This document shows, piece after piece, positions 10,615 through 20,359 of a stretch of 64,000 nucleotides of DNA (the stretch's first letter is position 1; each line of letters starts with the position of its first letter). The stretch covers positions 25,323,314 to 25,387,313 of the forward strand of contig NC_057824.1 in the NCBI RefSeq assembly GCF_910594005.1, read 5' to 3'. Made by a program: the position numbers and the translations under genes. Under the pieces are notes generated by a model. It saw nothing but the letters and a program-made list of their open reading frames with translations. It was not told the DNA's origin and did no database searches. The stretch is from Cervus elaphus (lineage: Eukaryota; Chordata; Mammalia; Artiodactyla; Cervidae).

Positions 10615-10731
10615 GCTTTTCTTTTTTTTGACTGTGCTGCGTGGCATTTGGGATCCTTGACCAGGGACCAAACCCATGCCCCCTGCAGTGGAAGCATAGA
10701 GTCTTAGACACTGTACTGCCAGGGAAGCCCC
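10615..10731 (-). mobile_element. CHR-type SINE fragment, minus strand
   Basis: A T-run, then GACTGTGCTGCGTGGCATTT, TGACCAGGGACCAAACCCAT and ACTGTACTGCCAGGGAAGCC. Confidence 0.82.
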
Positions 10732-10737
10732 TGATTA

Positions 10738-11147
10738 TTTTTCTTAGAAAAGAATAACATCTTTATTATACAAAGGGAGTTTCCTGTCACTTTATATGTG
10801 CACTATGAAACAACAGGGAAGTGGGGTGAAAACATAAATCGAAAAGAATTATGAACCTGAAAAAAGTTGCATTTAATAGCAACTAAGCAAACACATAGTG
10901 AAACCAGACACTGCACTTTGCCATCATCTTCATCAAGTTTGAGGAAGAGAAATAGGTGGAGGGCGGACCTGGGTGAGCGCCCTGTCAGGACGGCTGAGTC
11001 TCAGTGCTCAGAATCTTCCAGACACATAGTCGACGTTAACACGTATAAAGATCAGGCGAGGCTGTCGCTCGCATCGTCCTGACAGAGCGTTGGCCACGTG
11101 TACGGCCTCTGGGGAGAACGGTGTGACACGTCAGGAGCCTTAAAAAT
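10738..11147. other. unassigned segment with several CpGs and antisense AATAAA
   Basis: This block lies between a SINE and a BovB fragment and matches no repeat I know. Read on the minus strand it ends with an AATAAA (10767-10762). The right half holds many CpGs (for example GTCGACGTTAACACG near 11029). It might be the 3' end of an unrecognised retrocopy, or simply unique intron. Confidence 0.35.
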
Positions 11148-11335
11148 GTTCTGTTGTTCAGTCGCTCAGTTGTGTCCGACTCTCTGCGACCCCATGGACC
11201 ACAGCACTCCAGGCTTCCCTGTCCTTCATTATCTCCCGGAGTTTGCGCAGACTCACGTTCATCAAGTCGGTGATGCCATCCAACCGTCTCATCGTCTGTC
11301 GTCCCCTTCTCCTCTAGCCCTCAGTGTTTAGTCCC
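11148..11335 (-). mobile_element. BovB 3' end fragment, minus strand
   Basis: TTGTTCAGTCGCTCAGTTGT, CCCATGGACCACAGCACTCC and GGTGATGCCATCCAACCGTC correspond to the 3' end of BovB read in reverse. Confidence 0.85.
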
Positions 11336-11337
11336 CT

Positions 11338-11650
11338 TGATTTAGTAATTCCGCTGCCAGGAAGCTGTGTTGAGGACAGGTCTCAGGACAAAGGTTGTTG
11401 CCTCCAGATGACTGTGCTGATTTAGAGACAGTGCAGTGGACCTGACCCAAAGGTACTGCCCACGGAGGAACCATTCACAGTGAACAGCGGAGTATTTCAT
11501 AGTTCAAATCTTAAATCTTAATGTTCAGGATCTTAAACATCTTAAATGACATCTGAGAGTATCCACATAGTGTGAGGATGAACTTATATAGTGAATGAAA
11601 AAAGGAAATTATAAAAACCTACACTTAGTTGGGTCACAACCTCTTAAAGA
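11338..11650 (+). repeat. possible old L1 fragment
   Basis: TTTAGTAATTCCGCTGCCAG and GTGAATGAAAAAAGGAAATT resemble the ORF2 end of old mammalian L1 on the + strand, but divergence is high. Confidence 0.4.
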
Positions 11651-11750
11651 GAAGTATGCAAGTCAAGAAAAAGTCACTGAAGCGATTGTGTCCATGTCAG
11701 TCATGTTTTGGATAACGTGGCTTTGGGTATGTTATTTTCCCCCTCCTCTT

Positions 11751-11955
11751 TGGGCTTCCCTGCTGGCTCAGACAGTAAAGAATCTGCCTGCAATGCAGGA
11801 GACCTGGGTTCCATCCCTGGGTCAGGAAGATCCCCTGGAGAAGGGAATGGCAACCCACTCCAGTACTCTTGCCTGAAGGATCACTTGGACAGAAGAGCCT
11901 GGTGGTCTGTCGTCTCTCTGGTCATAAAGGGTCAGACACGACTAAGCAATACTAC
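11751..11955 (+). mobile_element. Bov-tA SINE
   Basis: GGGCTTCCCTGCTGGCTCAG, AGAATCTGCCTGCAATGCAG and GGCAACCCACTCCAGTACTC, ending CAGACACGACTAAGCAA. Full-length structure. Confidence 0.93.
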
Positions 11956-12339
11956 CCTCCTCTTTGTGGCATTTTCTAGGTTTTTTTTTTTTAAAGTATC
12001 TTCTCTAATGAAAAGCAACACCATTCTGGTGTTGGCACCGCACTCTGAATTGGACTCTGCCTCAGGAATGACCTCAGTGTAACCCCTTTCTGGGATGGGG
12101 GTCCCTTGCCCACTTTTACGTGGATCCGAACCTCAGCAGGTGGGGCCTGACTTCTCCTTGCGCTCTGCGCGTGTTGTCGGAAAGTGGCAAGATGTAAGTC
12201 CCCTTAGAAAGAGCAGAGTAGCATGGAAACATACACATTACCATATATAAGTGAGGCAGCCAGTGGGAATTTGCTGCTTGGTGACAGCCTAGGGGGTGAG
12301 ATGCAGTGGGAGGTGGGAGGATCAAGAGGGAGGGGACAT

Positions 12340-12440
12340 ATTTGTATTACCTGTGGCTGCTTCATGTTGATGTGTGGCAGAAACCAGCACAACATTGTAA
12401 AGCCGTCATCCTCCTATTAAAAATAGATTAGTTAAAAAAA
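12340..12440 (+). mobile_element. L1 3' UTR end
   Basis: GTGGCAGAAACCAGCACAAC followed by ATTGTAAAGCCGTCATCCTC and an A-rich end are the last part of the artiodactyl L1 3' UTR. Confidence 0.65.
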
Positions 12441-12862
12441 TTACGGAAGTAAAAATTCAACAACAATGAAAAGAAACAGCAGGAAATGCCACCCACCTGG
12501 AGCTGGTACAGCGGCCAGGAAAGGACTGTGGTTTTGCAGCTGTGTCCCGAGGGGCACCCTGCCCGCCTCTGGGCGTCTGTCTGGGAGTCCCCCTGCTTGC
12601 CAGCTGCTGGAGTGGAGCCCCGGGCAGGCAGGCAGTTCTTTACAGATTGTAGAGGCAGAGCCACGTTCACCCCAGCACCCAGCTCTGCTGCGGCGCACAC
12701 AGGTGGGGGCGCTTCCCCTCCCATGCCCCACGGTGTGTGTCACCTGCAGGCCTCAGTCACAGAGCTGGCAAAAGTCTGTTAAGGTCACTTCTCCCTGTGT
12801 GTCTGGCTAAGTGTCACATGTGTGACCAGGAGCTCCAGAGGACTCAAAGGAGAATGACCCTG
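12441..12862 (+). other. intron, GC-rich, no element recognised
   Basis: Moderately GC-rich unassigned sequence. Open stretches here match no protein I know. Confidence 0.4.
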
Positions 12863-14140
12863 ATGGCACCGTGGTTAAGAATCTGCCTGCCAAAATAAAT
12901 GACCCAATCAGAAAATGGGCCAAAGATCTAAACAGACATTTCTCCAAAGAAGACATACAGATGGCTAACAAACACATGAAAACATGCTCAACATCACTCA
13001 TTATCGGAGAAATGCAAATCAAAACCACAATGAGGTACCATTACACGCCAGTCAGGATGGCTGCTATCCAAAAGTCTACAAGCAATACTGGAGAGGGTGT
13101 GGAGAAAAGGGAACCCTCTTACACTGTTGGTGGGAATGCAAACTAGTACAGCCACTATGGAGAACAGTGTGGAGATTCCTTAAAAAACTGGAAATAGACC
13201 TGCCATATGACCCAGCAATCCCACTCCTGGGCATACACACTGAGGAAACCAGATCTGAAAGAGACACGTGCACCCCAATGTTCATCGCAGCACTGTTTAT
13301 AATTGCCAGGACATGGAAGCAACCTAGATGCCCATCAGCAGACGAATGGATAAGGAAGCTGTGGTACATATACACAATGGAATATTACTCAGCCGTTAAA
13401 AAGAATACATTTGAATCAGTTCTAATGAGATGGATGAAACTGGAGCCCATTATACAGAGTGAAGTAAGCCAGAAAGATAAACACCAATACAGTATACTAA
13501 CGCATATATATGGAATTTAGAAAGATGGTAACAATAACCCTATATGCAAGACAGAAAAAGAGACACAGATGTACAGAACAGACTTTTGGACTCTATAGGA
13601 GAAGGCGAGGGTGGGATGATCTGAGAGAACAGCATCGAAACATGTATATTATCAAGTGTGAAACAGATCGCCAGTCCAGGTTGGATGCATGAGACAAGTG
13701 CTCGGGGCTGGTGCACTGGGATGACCCAGAGGGATGGGATGGGGAGGGAGGCGGGAGAGGGGTTCAGGATGGGGAACAATGTAGATCCATGGCTGATTCA
13801 TACCAATGTATGGCAAAAACCACTACAATATTGTAAAGCAATTAGCCTCCAGCTAATAAAAATAAATGAAAAAAAAAAAAATCCGCCTGCCAATGCGGGG
13901 GACACAGGTTCAGTCCCTGGTCCAGGAAGATCCCACACGCTGTGGAGCAACTAAGCCCCGTGCCCTGCAGCTGCTGAAACCCGAGTGCCCTGGAGCCCAG
14001 GCTCTACAGCGAGAAGCCACCATGATGAGAAGCCCGTGCCCCTCAGTGAAGCGTAGCCCCCACTTGCCGCAGCTAGAGAAAGCCCGCACATAGCAATGAA
14101 GACCCAGTGTAGCCATAAATAAATAACATTTTTAAAAAGT
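12863..14140 (+). mobile_element. CHR-type SINE split by an L1 insertion
   Basis: The first 31 bases (ATGGCACCGTGGTTAAGAAT...) lie left of the L1. The remainder resumes at 13880 with ATCCGCCTGCCAATGCGGGG and continues through AGTCCCTGGTCCAGGAAGAT to an AAATAAATAA tail near 14130. The two parts join cleanly across the L1 target duplication. Confidence 0.9.
12894..13879 (+). mobile_element. L1 3' end, 5'-truncated, nested in a SINE
   Basis: About 986 nt covering the last part of ORF2 and the whole 3' UTR with an A-tail (13869-13881). Translated pieces include FSKEDIQMANKHMKT and, in another frame, DLPYDPAIPLLGIHTEETRS, WIRKLWYIYTMEYYSAVKK and a stop after YGI. A 4-nt deletion near 13086, relative to the copy at 23472, breaks the frame. 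The 14-bp flanks 12880-12893 and 13880-13893 (AATCYGCCTGCCAA) differ at one base and are its target site duplication. Nearly identical to the L1 at 23472-25087, in opposite orientation. Confidence 0.95.
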
Positions 14141-14264
14141 TAAAGAAAAGAGCTGGCAAACTAGCCTGCTGGCTAAATCTGTCCCCAGACCAAGAATGGC
14201 TGTTATATTTTTAAAAGCTTTGTAAACCAATAAAAAAAAAAAAAAACTCAACAAAGAAGTATAC

Positions 14265-14404
14265 TGGACGAGATGGTTAGATAGCATCACCGCCTCAGTG
14301 GACATGAATTTGAGCCAACTCCAGGGGATGGTGAAGGACAGGGGAGCCTGGCATGCTGCAGTCCATGGGGTTGCAAAGAATTGGACACGACTTAGCTACT
14401 GAAC
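14265..14404 (+). mobile_element. BovB 3' end fragment
   Basis: AGATGGTTAGATAGCATCAC, CAGTGGACATGAATTTGAGC and TGGACACGACTTAGCTACTG are the + strand end of BovB. Confidence 0.85.
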
Positions 14405-14518
14405 AGCCACAATGGCCACATAGTCTAAAGTATTGACTGTCTGATCCTTTAAAAAAAAAAACTTTGTTAATCCCTGCTCCATATGAAAGAAATACATGCA
14501 TTGTGTAAATAATGGGCA

Positions 14519-14635
14519 GTGGCCAGGAGACTCATAGTAACTGGATCTGGAAGACCTGGGCTGAATTCTACCAGCCTTGGTCCTGGCCAGGTGATGGACA
14601 AGTCGCCTGATCTCGTAGAGTTGTTTTCGTTCCCT
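14519..14635 (+). repeat. MIR SINE, diverged
   Basis: TGGATCTGGAAGACCTGGGC followed by TCCTGGCCAGGTGATGGACA and AAGTCGCCTGATCTCGTAG fit the MIR core. Confidence 0.5.
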
Positions 14636-14636
14636 A

Positions 14637-14703
14637 CTTTCCCCTCCCCTTCTTCTCCTTTTCCTTTCTCCTCCTGCTCCTCCTCTCTGCCTCCCTCCCT
14701 CCA
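14637..14703 (+). repeat. polypyrimidine tract, about 67 nt
   Basis: An almost unbroken C/T stretch with only a few G bases, on the transcribed sense strand, in the intron before the 15869 exon. Confidence 0.9.
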
Positions 14704-15308
14704 TTAAATAGCCATGACTATGATCTGCTGTGGTCTTTTTACATCTGATTTACAACATGAGTTTATAAACCTTCAAGTCCCTCACAGATGCATCCTGGTA
14801 TTTATCAGTGTCCGCTTCTTGCCCAGAAGCAGATGCTGCAGTGGGCAGATACTTTCTCAAACCCGTGTAACTGAACCAGCCTGGCGTCACAAAGGTCTAA
14901 CAGGCTAGTTTGGCACGTGGTGGGTGAGGTGACACTGTAACAGATCACATGAGCCTGGTTAATATTCGAGCTGACCCCCTTTCTTGGAAGTGGCCCAGAC
15001 ATGGTTTGGTCTGGTTCTGTCCTTTTTACTCTTGAGGGTTTGAGAACCAGTGAGGCAGACGGACTCTGGCTCAAGCTTATTGCAGAACCCAGAGCCCGCG
15101 GGGCCTCCTCTCGCTTCAGCCTTGGCACATATCACCTCTCCTCTTCCATCCTTGTTCCCCCTTCCACCTCCCCGCGTGGCCCCAGCGCATCCCTCCCCAC
15201 TCACTTCAAACCTGCCTTCTTCACAGAATCCTTCCACCACCTTTCCGACCAGCCCCATGAACCTGAGCTGCCGTTTCTCACTTTCTTTTGGGATCATATG
15301 TTTCATGT
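14704..15308 (+). other. intron, no element recognised
   Basis: Unassigned. It includes further C/T-rich sequence at 15140-15250. Confidence 0.4.
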
Positions 15309-15522
15309 TGGGCTTCCCGGGTGGTGCTAGTGGTAAAGAATCCGCTTGCCAATGCAGGAGATGTAAGAGACACGGATTCGATCCCTGGGTTGGGAAGATC
15401 CCTCTGGAGAACGGTATGGCAACCCACTCCAGTATTCTTGCCTGGACAATCCCATGGACAGGGGAGCCTGGTGGACTACAGTCCATGGCGTCACAGAGTT
15501 GTACACGACTGAAGTGACTTAG
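15309..15522 (+). mobile_element. Bov-tA SINE
   Basis: GGGCTTCCCGGGTGGTGCTA, AGAATCCGCTTGCCAATGCA, GGCAACCCACTCCAGTATTC and GTACACGACTGAAGTGACTT. Confidence 0.94.
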
Positions 15523-15614
15523 CGCATACGCACATACTCCATATCTGCCACCCCCCAGCAGACTGTAAGCTCCATGAGGGCAGGATGGACCTTGTTGGCT
15601 GGCTCTCTGCCAGC

Positions 15615-15620
<6 letters not shown>

Positions 15621-15664
<44 letters not shown>
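15621..15664 (+). repeat. (TG)22 microsatellite before an exon
   Basis: Twenty-two uninterrupted TG units on the sense strand, followed by ACGCACACGCATGCATGCAT. It ends 204 nt before the 15869 acceptor, so the pre-mRNA carries a long UG repeat there. Confidence 0.97.
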
Positions 15665-15668
<4 letters not shown>

Positions 15669-15868
15669 CACACGCATGCATGCATGTGTGTGTTCACTGC
15701 CTGGCAGGTAGGAGGGGCTCAGTACATAGGGGCTAAAGGAGCGAGCGCAGGCGGGCCGGCTCCCGGCTCCCGCCCGGGCCTCCCCGTGTTCTCAGCCCCC
15801 TCCTGGCCTGGCTGGCTCCCCGGGAGGCTGGGTGGGGCCCTGACCCGCAGCTCTGTTCTCTCCCCCAG

Positions 15869-15987
15869 GCCGCGGGACGGGGGCGCCTGCCTCTCCCAGA
15901 TGCACGGCTGGGCCCCGCTGCAGGTGCTGCACGGCCACGCCGAGGTGCTCTTCCCGGTCAGCGGCGTGGGCTCCTACGGGCCTGCAG
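15869..15987 (+). CDS. SNX29: SNX29 exon in the CpG-rich block
   Basis: This 119-nt exon follows TCTCTCCCCCAG and precedes GTGGGT, a weaker donor than the others. With two bases from the previous exon it makes Lys, then PRDGGACLSQMHGWAPLQVL, HGHAEVLFPVSGVGSYGPA and one base of the next codon. LSQMHGWAPL and VLFPVSGVGSY match SNX29; the start (PRDGGA) and centre (HGHAE) look less conserved than neighbouring exons, perhaps through CpG-rich drift. It lies in the disordered linker before the coiled coil. Skipping alters the frame (119 is not a multiple of three). Confidence 0.9.
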
Positions 15988-16072
15988 GTGGGTGTCCCCG
16001 GTTCCTCCCTGCCGCCTGCAGGGCCGTGGCCGGACCAGCGGCAGGAGGGGCCGGATCGGGGGTCACGTCTGC

Positions 16073-16120
16073 GGGGCGGGGGGGGGTGCGCGGGAGGCCG
16101 GGGCTCAGGGCAGGCGGCCC
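16073..16120 (+). promoter_or_regulatory. G-run cluster / G-quadruplex candidate
   Basis: Successive runs GGGG, a run of nine G, GGG, GGGG and GGG lie within about 50 nt, starting 86 nt after the 15987 donor on the sense strand. Confidence 0.6.
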
Positions 16121-17560
16121 CGCCAGCAGGGGAGCCCCAGTGGCTTCGGCTTGACTCCTCGCTGAATGAACCAGGGTATTTTGCGGTGCTCTCGGCTGAG
16201 TGGGTGTTGGCACGTCACCCAGGAGCCCCCAGGCCCGCTTCCTTTCTTGGCAGCGATCTGTTGACCTTGGTGGCGTACAAACGGTGACCATTATTTTTGC
16301 CTCAGGAGGAAGGAGAAGGTCAGAACCCGTAGCTCTAAAGGCCCTCCCACCCTCGACAGCTGAGGGCTTGGAGGTCAGGGAGTAAGCTTGGCGAAAAGTG
16401 GGCAAGCCTTCCTGGCCCATTCCTTGTGACGGCAGGCGCGCACGTGGTTTGTTACTACTTTCTTTAGCTAGAGCAGGTCGTGGTGGGAGGTGTCGGGGTG
16501 AGGGTGGGAGCTGTGGCTGAGCCCGGAGCTCCCGGCGGGGCGGGTGTGCGTGGCGCCCGGCAGAGCGGAGCACTGGGCCGCTCTCAGTGCCCCCGCAGGA
16601 CCACCGTGTCGGTGAGGCCTCCCCGTACCCGCCGTGTGGGTGCCCCTCTCACCTCGTGGGCCCAGGTTTAGGAAGCCGTGGACGGTTGTGGACGGGGGCC
16701 CACCGGTTGCTCAGGAAGCTGTTAACATTCGGAGCCGGATGCCAGACGGTTGTCCTGGCGCTGCGTGAGGAGCAGAAAGCCCCTCAGTCTAGCTCGGGCA
16801 GGACTGGCCCGTTCCCGGGTGCGGTCGGGGCTGGGGGGCGTGGTGGTCACTTCGAAGGTGCAGGCGGTGTTGCTGGTCTGAGTGGCCGCCGTCCGCCAGG
16901 CTGGTCTCCTCTCTGGGGAAGCGCGGACCGCGGCGGGGAACGCACAGTGCTCAGTCTGGGCTAGCTCAGTCTCTCCTGACTGCAGCCCTCGAGGGAGGGG
17001 AGTCACGGTTCAGACGTGGGGCGGAGGCCCCCCGAGGGGGTCTGAGGGGAGAGGCCGGGCACACAGGAGGGCCCAGGCAGGCTCCCTGCTGGCTTTGTCC
17101 CAGTGGGGTGACAGGGGCATCCTGTGGGCGCCGGAGGCAGAAACCCGGGGGTGGAGGATCCCGGCCCGGCCTGCAGCCCTCCTGGCCCTGCGCCCCGCCT
17201 TCCTGGTGGGGGCTGCCCCCCTCCTCTCCCCGTCCCATCCGGTCTGTACTTGACTGAGGTGCCGACACCCTGCCCCGGCCGCGTCTCCTGTACCAGCCAG
17301 AGCTTCTGTCTGGGTCTCGGGTGAAGCCTGGGGCAGGCCGGTCTGGGAGCCCCTGCCCTCCTTCTGCACGGGTGACCAGCCGGGGTCCGAGCCCCCCAGG
17401 CTGCGGACGTGGTCCCCTCGCCCTTGCCCGCGCAGGGGCAGTGCAGACTCGGGTGGAGTGTCTGCGAAGTGGGGCTGGCCGGCAGGGAGTAGGTGGTCCT
17501 CACGTGCGTCTAGGACCCCTGGAGGGTTTCCAGGGCTCATTCACAGCATCCTTGGGGTCC

Positions 17561-18060
17561 ACGCCCCTTATTCTACCCCCACCGACGGGCCTTTTGGCCA
17601 GGTCGTGAACTGTCGCTGGGCTGGCGTGTCCAGCTGCCCCCAGGCCTTGGCTGTGTGCTCTTCACTTTGGGGTTCTGGCCAGCCTCTGGGATCCTTGCTG
17701 GCAGGTGTCCCCCGACCTGGCGGGTTTCTCTCAGTCCCTCCTCACACTGTCAGCCTCTCAGACCCAGAGGCTCCATCTTGTCCCTGGTGAGTGGACCCCG
17801 ACCTCCTCACCAGGGATGCTGGGTGTGAGCCTGTCCACCAGCTTTTTAATTTACTACAGTAACGAAGCTGCTGGGAGTCTTGGAAGCTTGTGACAGCCTG
17901 AGGGGCAAACCCACTGTTGGTGGGGACATTGCACGGGAAAGTGTGTTATTCTCAGGCTGCTTAAAGATGCTAGAGTCAGAGCTGGAGGAGCCATGACCTG
18001 GCGGGCATGCCACTCACATCAGATCCCGGCTCTGTGTAGCTCAGGAAACTCAGTGCTCTG
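17561..18060 (+). other. intron, no element recognised
   Basis: Unassigned sequence between the CpG-rich block and an L1 remnant. Confidence 0.4.
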
Positions 18061-18068
18061 TGGTGACC

Positions 18069-18175
18069 CAAAGGGGAAAGAAATTAAAAAAAGAGGGAAT
18101 ATATATATTCACTTGTGTTAGTAGAAGCTAACACAACATTGTAAAGCAACTATACTGTAATATAAATTAAGAAAA
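18069..18175 (+). mobile_element. L1 3' UTR end
   Basis: AAGCTAACACAACATTGTAA and AGCAACTATACTGTAATATA followed by an A-rich tail. Confidence 0.7.
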
Positions 18176-18180
18176 ATAAG

Positions 18181-18769
18181 AGGTGGGAGTGAGTAGAGTA
18201 GCTTCATGAGGACAGCAGGTGGAAGGAAAAGGGAGAGAATCCTTTTCCTCTTAGGATTCCCTTTTTCAACCCCTTAAGAGCAGGGAATCTTGAGCAGAAC
18301 TAGGTGAAAACGGAGGAGGTCACAGGACAGATGGCTTAGGGAGCGAGACGAGCTCCCTCCTGTCCCCCTGTCCCGATCTAGGTGTGGCTGGGGGCCTTGA
18401 CGCCGGGAGTTTGTCTGGCGTGCAGGTGTTCTCCTGAGTGACATTGGCCTTGATGTCCCCCAGGGGCACGGATTTTGCACTTTTTCCTGGAGAGAGACAT
18501 GAGCAGCAGCCAGTGCCTCTGTGGTCTGTGCTGCCTCTTGCCTGCTGTTGGTAGAGATGACTTCCAGATGTCTTTCTCGCGTGGTGCAGGGCTCTTGAGA
18601 GAGGGGCAGTCACGCGGTTGTGACAGGTGGACGCTGCTGCCCCCGCGTGGCCGTCTCCAGATGCTGCAGGCGGGAGCCCTTCTGTCTAACAGCTGATGTA
18701 TTATTGTTCCCTGGTTCTGAGGTTGTCTCTGGACATGGACTTCATGCATAATTTCAGGTGGCTCAAGAT
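18181..18769 (+). other. intron, unassigned, holds a weak CTCF-like motif
   Basis: No repeat recognised; the only item of note is the motif at 18635-18653. Confidence 0.4.
18635..18653 (-). promoter_or_regulatory. CTCF-like motif, minus strand, weak
   Basis: The reverse complement reads CGGCCACGCGGGGGCAGCA. It keeps the GGCCAC and GGGGGC cores of the CTCF consensus; 13 of 19 positions agree. Confidence 0.4.
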
Positions 18770-18970
18770 CAGAAAGGTTAATAAATAAAGGCATAGGGAA
18801 TGTAGTCAGTGCTGTTGTAATAACCGTGGGTGACAGACAGTTGCTGGATCTATTGCGGTGATCAATAGGTAATGTAATCAGTTTCTAATATAAATGCTGG
18901 ATCGCTCTGCTATACACCTGAAACTGATAAGAGTATTGTGTGGGAGCCACACTTCAGTGAAGGGAAAAAA
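18770..18970 (+). mobile_element. old L1 3' end
   Basis: AGGGAATGTAGTCAGTGCTG, GCGGTGATCAATAGGTAATG and CTATACACCTGAAACTGATA are characteristic of old L1 3' UTR ends. Confidence 0.65.
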
Positions 18971-19200
18971 AGCCGAAGTGGGAGAACAGGGCCTCCAGCC
19001 AGTGACTGATGCCAAGTCTGAGATGACGGCTGAAAAAAATGAAACAGGCGGCAGACGAAAGTCCAGCGTGCAGATGGGGAAGGCGTTGCATCAGCGGAGT
19101 TAGCAGGCGAGCCAGTGTCTGCCCCGTGCCCCTGTCTCATGGGAGAGCTGAGGGCGAGAGCAGAGCCCTGACCTTCTCTGCGGCTGCTGTCTCTGTGCAG

Positions 19201-19276
19201 ATGCCCCCCTCGGGAGCCTGGAGAACGGGACGGGACCCGAGGACCACATCCTCCCAGAGCCGGGACCCCGGTACAG
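19201..19276 (+). CDS. SNX29: SNX29 exon: linker before coiled coil
   Basis: This 76-nt exon follows GTCTCTGTGCAG and precedes GTGAGC. One base from the previous exon plus AT gives Asp, then APLGSLENGTGPEDHILPEP and GPRY, ending in AG of a Ser codon. It matches the SNX29 linker. It is one of the smallest exons here, and skipping would shift the frame. Confidence 0.92.
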
Positions 19277-19632
19277 GTGAGCATGCAGCCCCCACCCCTG
19301 GCTGCCTCTGGGGCCGGACTGTCCTCCTTGCAGCTCTGCCTTTCCTTCTTTTCGAAAGTCCCTCTGCTGGGCTTGAAGGGCAGCGCCTCACTTCACAGGA
19401 ATTCAGTTCAACTTTGGTCTGACATCCTAGGGCATCAAGTGGCCATGGGTCTCAGGCCCAAGACCCGGTGTCGGTCATATTTCATTTGCATACCACCTTT
19501 ACTTTTCCTTCTTTGGGGGCCATGGCTAGGTACTTCCACTGTCATAATTTGCTTGATTTAATATTTGATGATAAAATATTGGACAGTTTTAGTATTACAC
19601 TTTACAGTTTTAGTATTATGTAATATTTAAAT

Positions 19633-19755
19633 CTGGGGAAGGAAATGGCACCCTTTTCCAGTATTCCTGCCTGGAAAATCCCATAGACAGAGGAGCCTGG
19701 CGGGCTACAGTCCATGGGATTGCAGAGAATCAGACGTGACTGAGCACACACACGT
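19633..19755 (+). mobile_element. Bov-tA SINE fragment lacking the tRNA head
   Basis: GGAAGGAAATGGCACCCTTT through GAGGAGCCTGGCGGGCTACA to CAGACGTGACTGAGCACAC. Confidence 0.85.
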
Positions 19756-19798
19756 AATATTGGAACCACTTTGGTATCAGGTATTTGTGAAGTGCCTA

Positions 19799-20008
19799 GG
19801 GTTTCCCAGGTGGCTCAGTGATAAAGAATCTGCCTGCAGTGCAGGAGACGAGGGTTCGATCCCTGGGTCAGGAAGATCCCCTGGAGAAGGAAATGGCGAC
19901 CCGCTCTAGTATTCTTGCCTGAAGAATCGCTTGGACAGAGGAGCCTGGCAGGCTATGGTTCATAAAATCACACAGATATGACTGAAGTGACTTAGCACAC
20001 ATGTGCCA
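19799..20008 (+). mobile_element. Bov-tA SINE
   Basis: GGGTTTCCCAGGTGGCTCAG, CGAGGGTTCGATCCCTGGGT and GATATGACTGAAGTGACTTA. Confidence 0.92.
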
Positions 20009-20359
20009 CGTCAGTTTTTTGTTTTTCCAAATCTAAGTATCTCAAAGGAAAGCTGAGCTGTTCAGAGTCACTGGACGTTAGGTGGCAGAGCTGAGATGGA
20101 CAGTGAGGACCCCCTGAAGGCACTGTGATCCTCAACTGCCCTTACATCTCTCTCCTTCCTCCTCTCTCTGGCTTTAATTTGGTGCCTCTCAGATACAATG
20201 TCTGCATTTTCAACCTTGGCTCCAGGGTGTGGGCATAGTTTACCTCTGCCCATGCCTCGTGTTCCAGTCTCGCCCTGCTTTTGGAGAGGCGCTGCCTCTA
20301 GGAGGCTTGTACACGTTAGTGCGGTGCCAGGAAGGGTTGGTGTCACCCGAAGGAAGCCT

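Larger units (their letters stand above)
15720..17560. promoter_or_regulatory. GC- and CpG-rich intragenic island
   Basis: CpG dinucleotides are dense: 18 can be counted in 15961-16140 alone. GC content stays high to about 17.55 kb, in contrast to flanking introns. It contains one SNX29 exon and no recognisable repeat. It may be a CpG island with promoter or enhancer activity, or a methylated gene-body GC peak; the sequence cannot say which. No TATA box or known first exon was recognised. Confidence 0.6.

Noticed and set aside
12984..13520. Open frame of 178 codons on the + strand
   Set aside because: Also L1 ORF2 remnant, out of frame with its own upstream part.
14959..15681. Open frame of 240 codons on the minus strand
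   Set aside because: It runs through a (CA)n repeat and a Bov-tA SINE in reverse; explained by repeats.
17003..17540. Overlapping long minus-strand open frames in the CpG-rich block
   Set aside because: Three frames are open at once, the usual result of high GC content; no splice or protein match.
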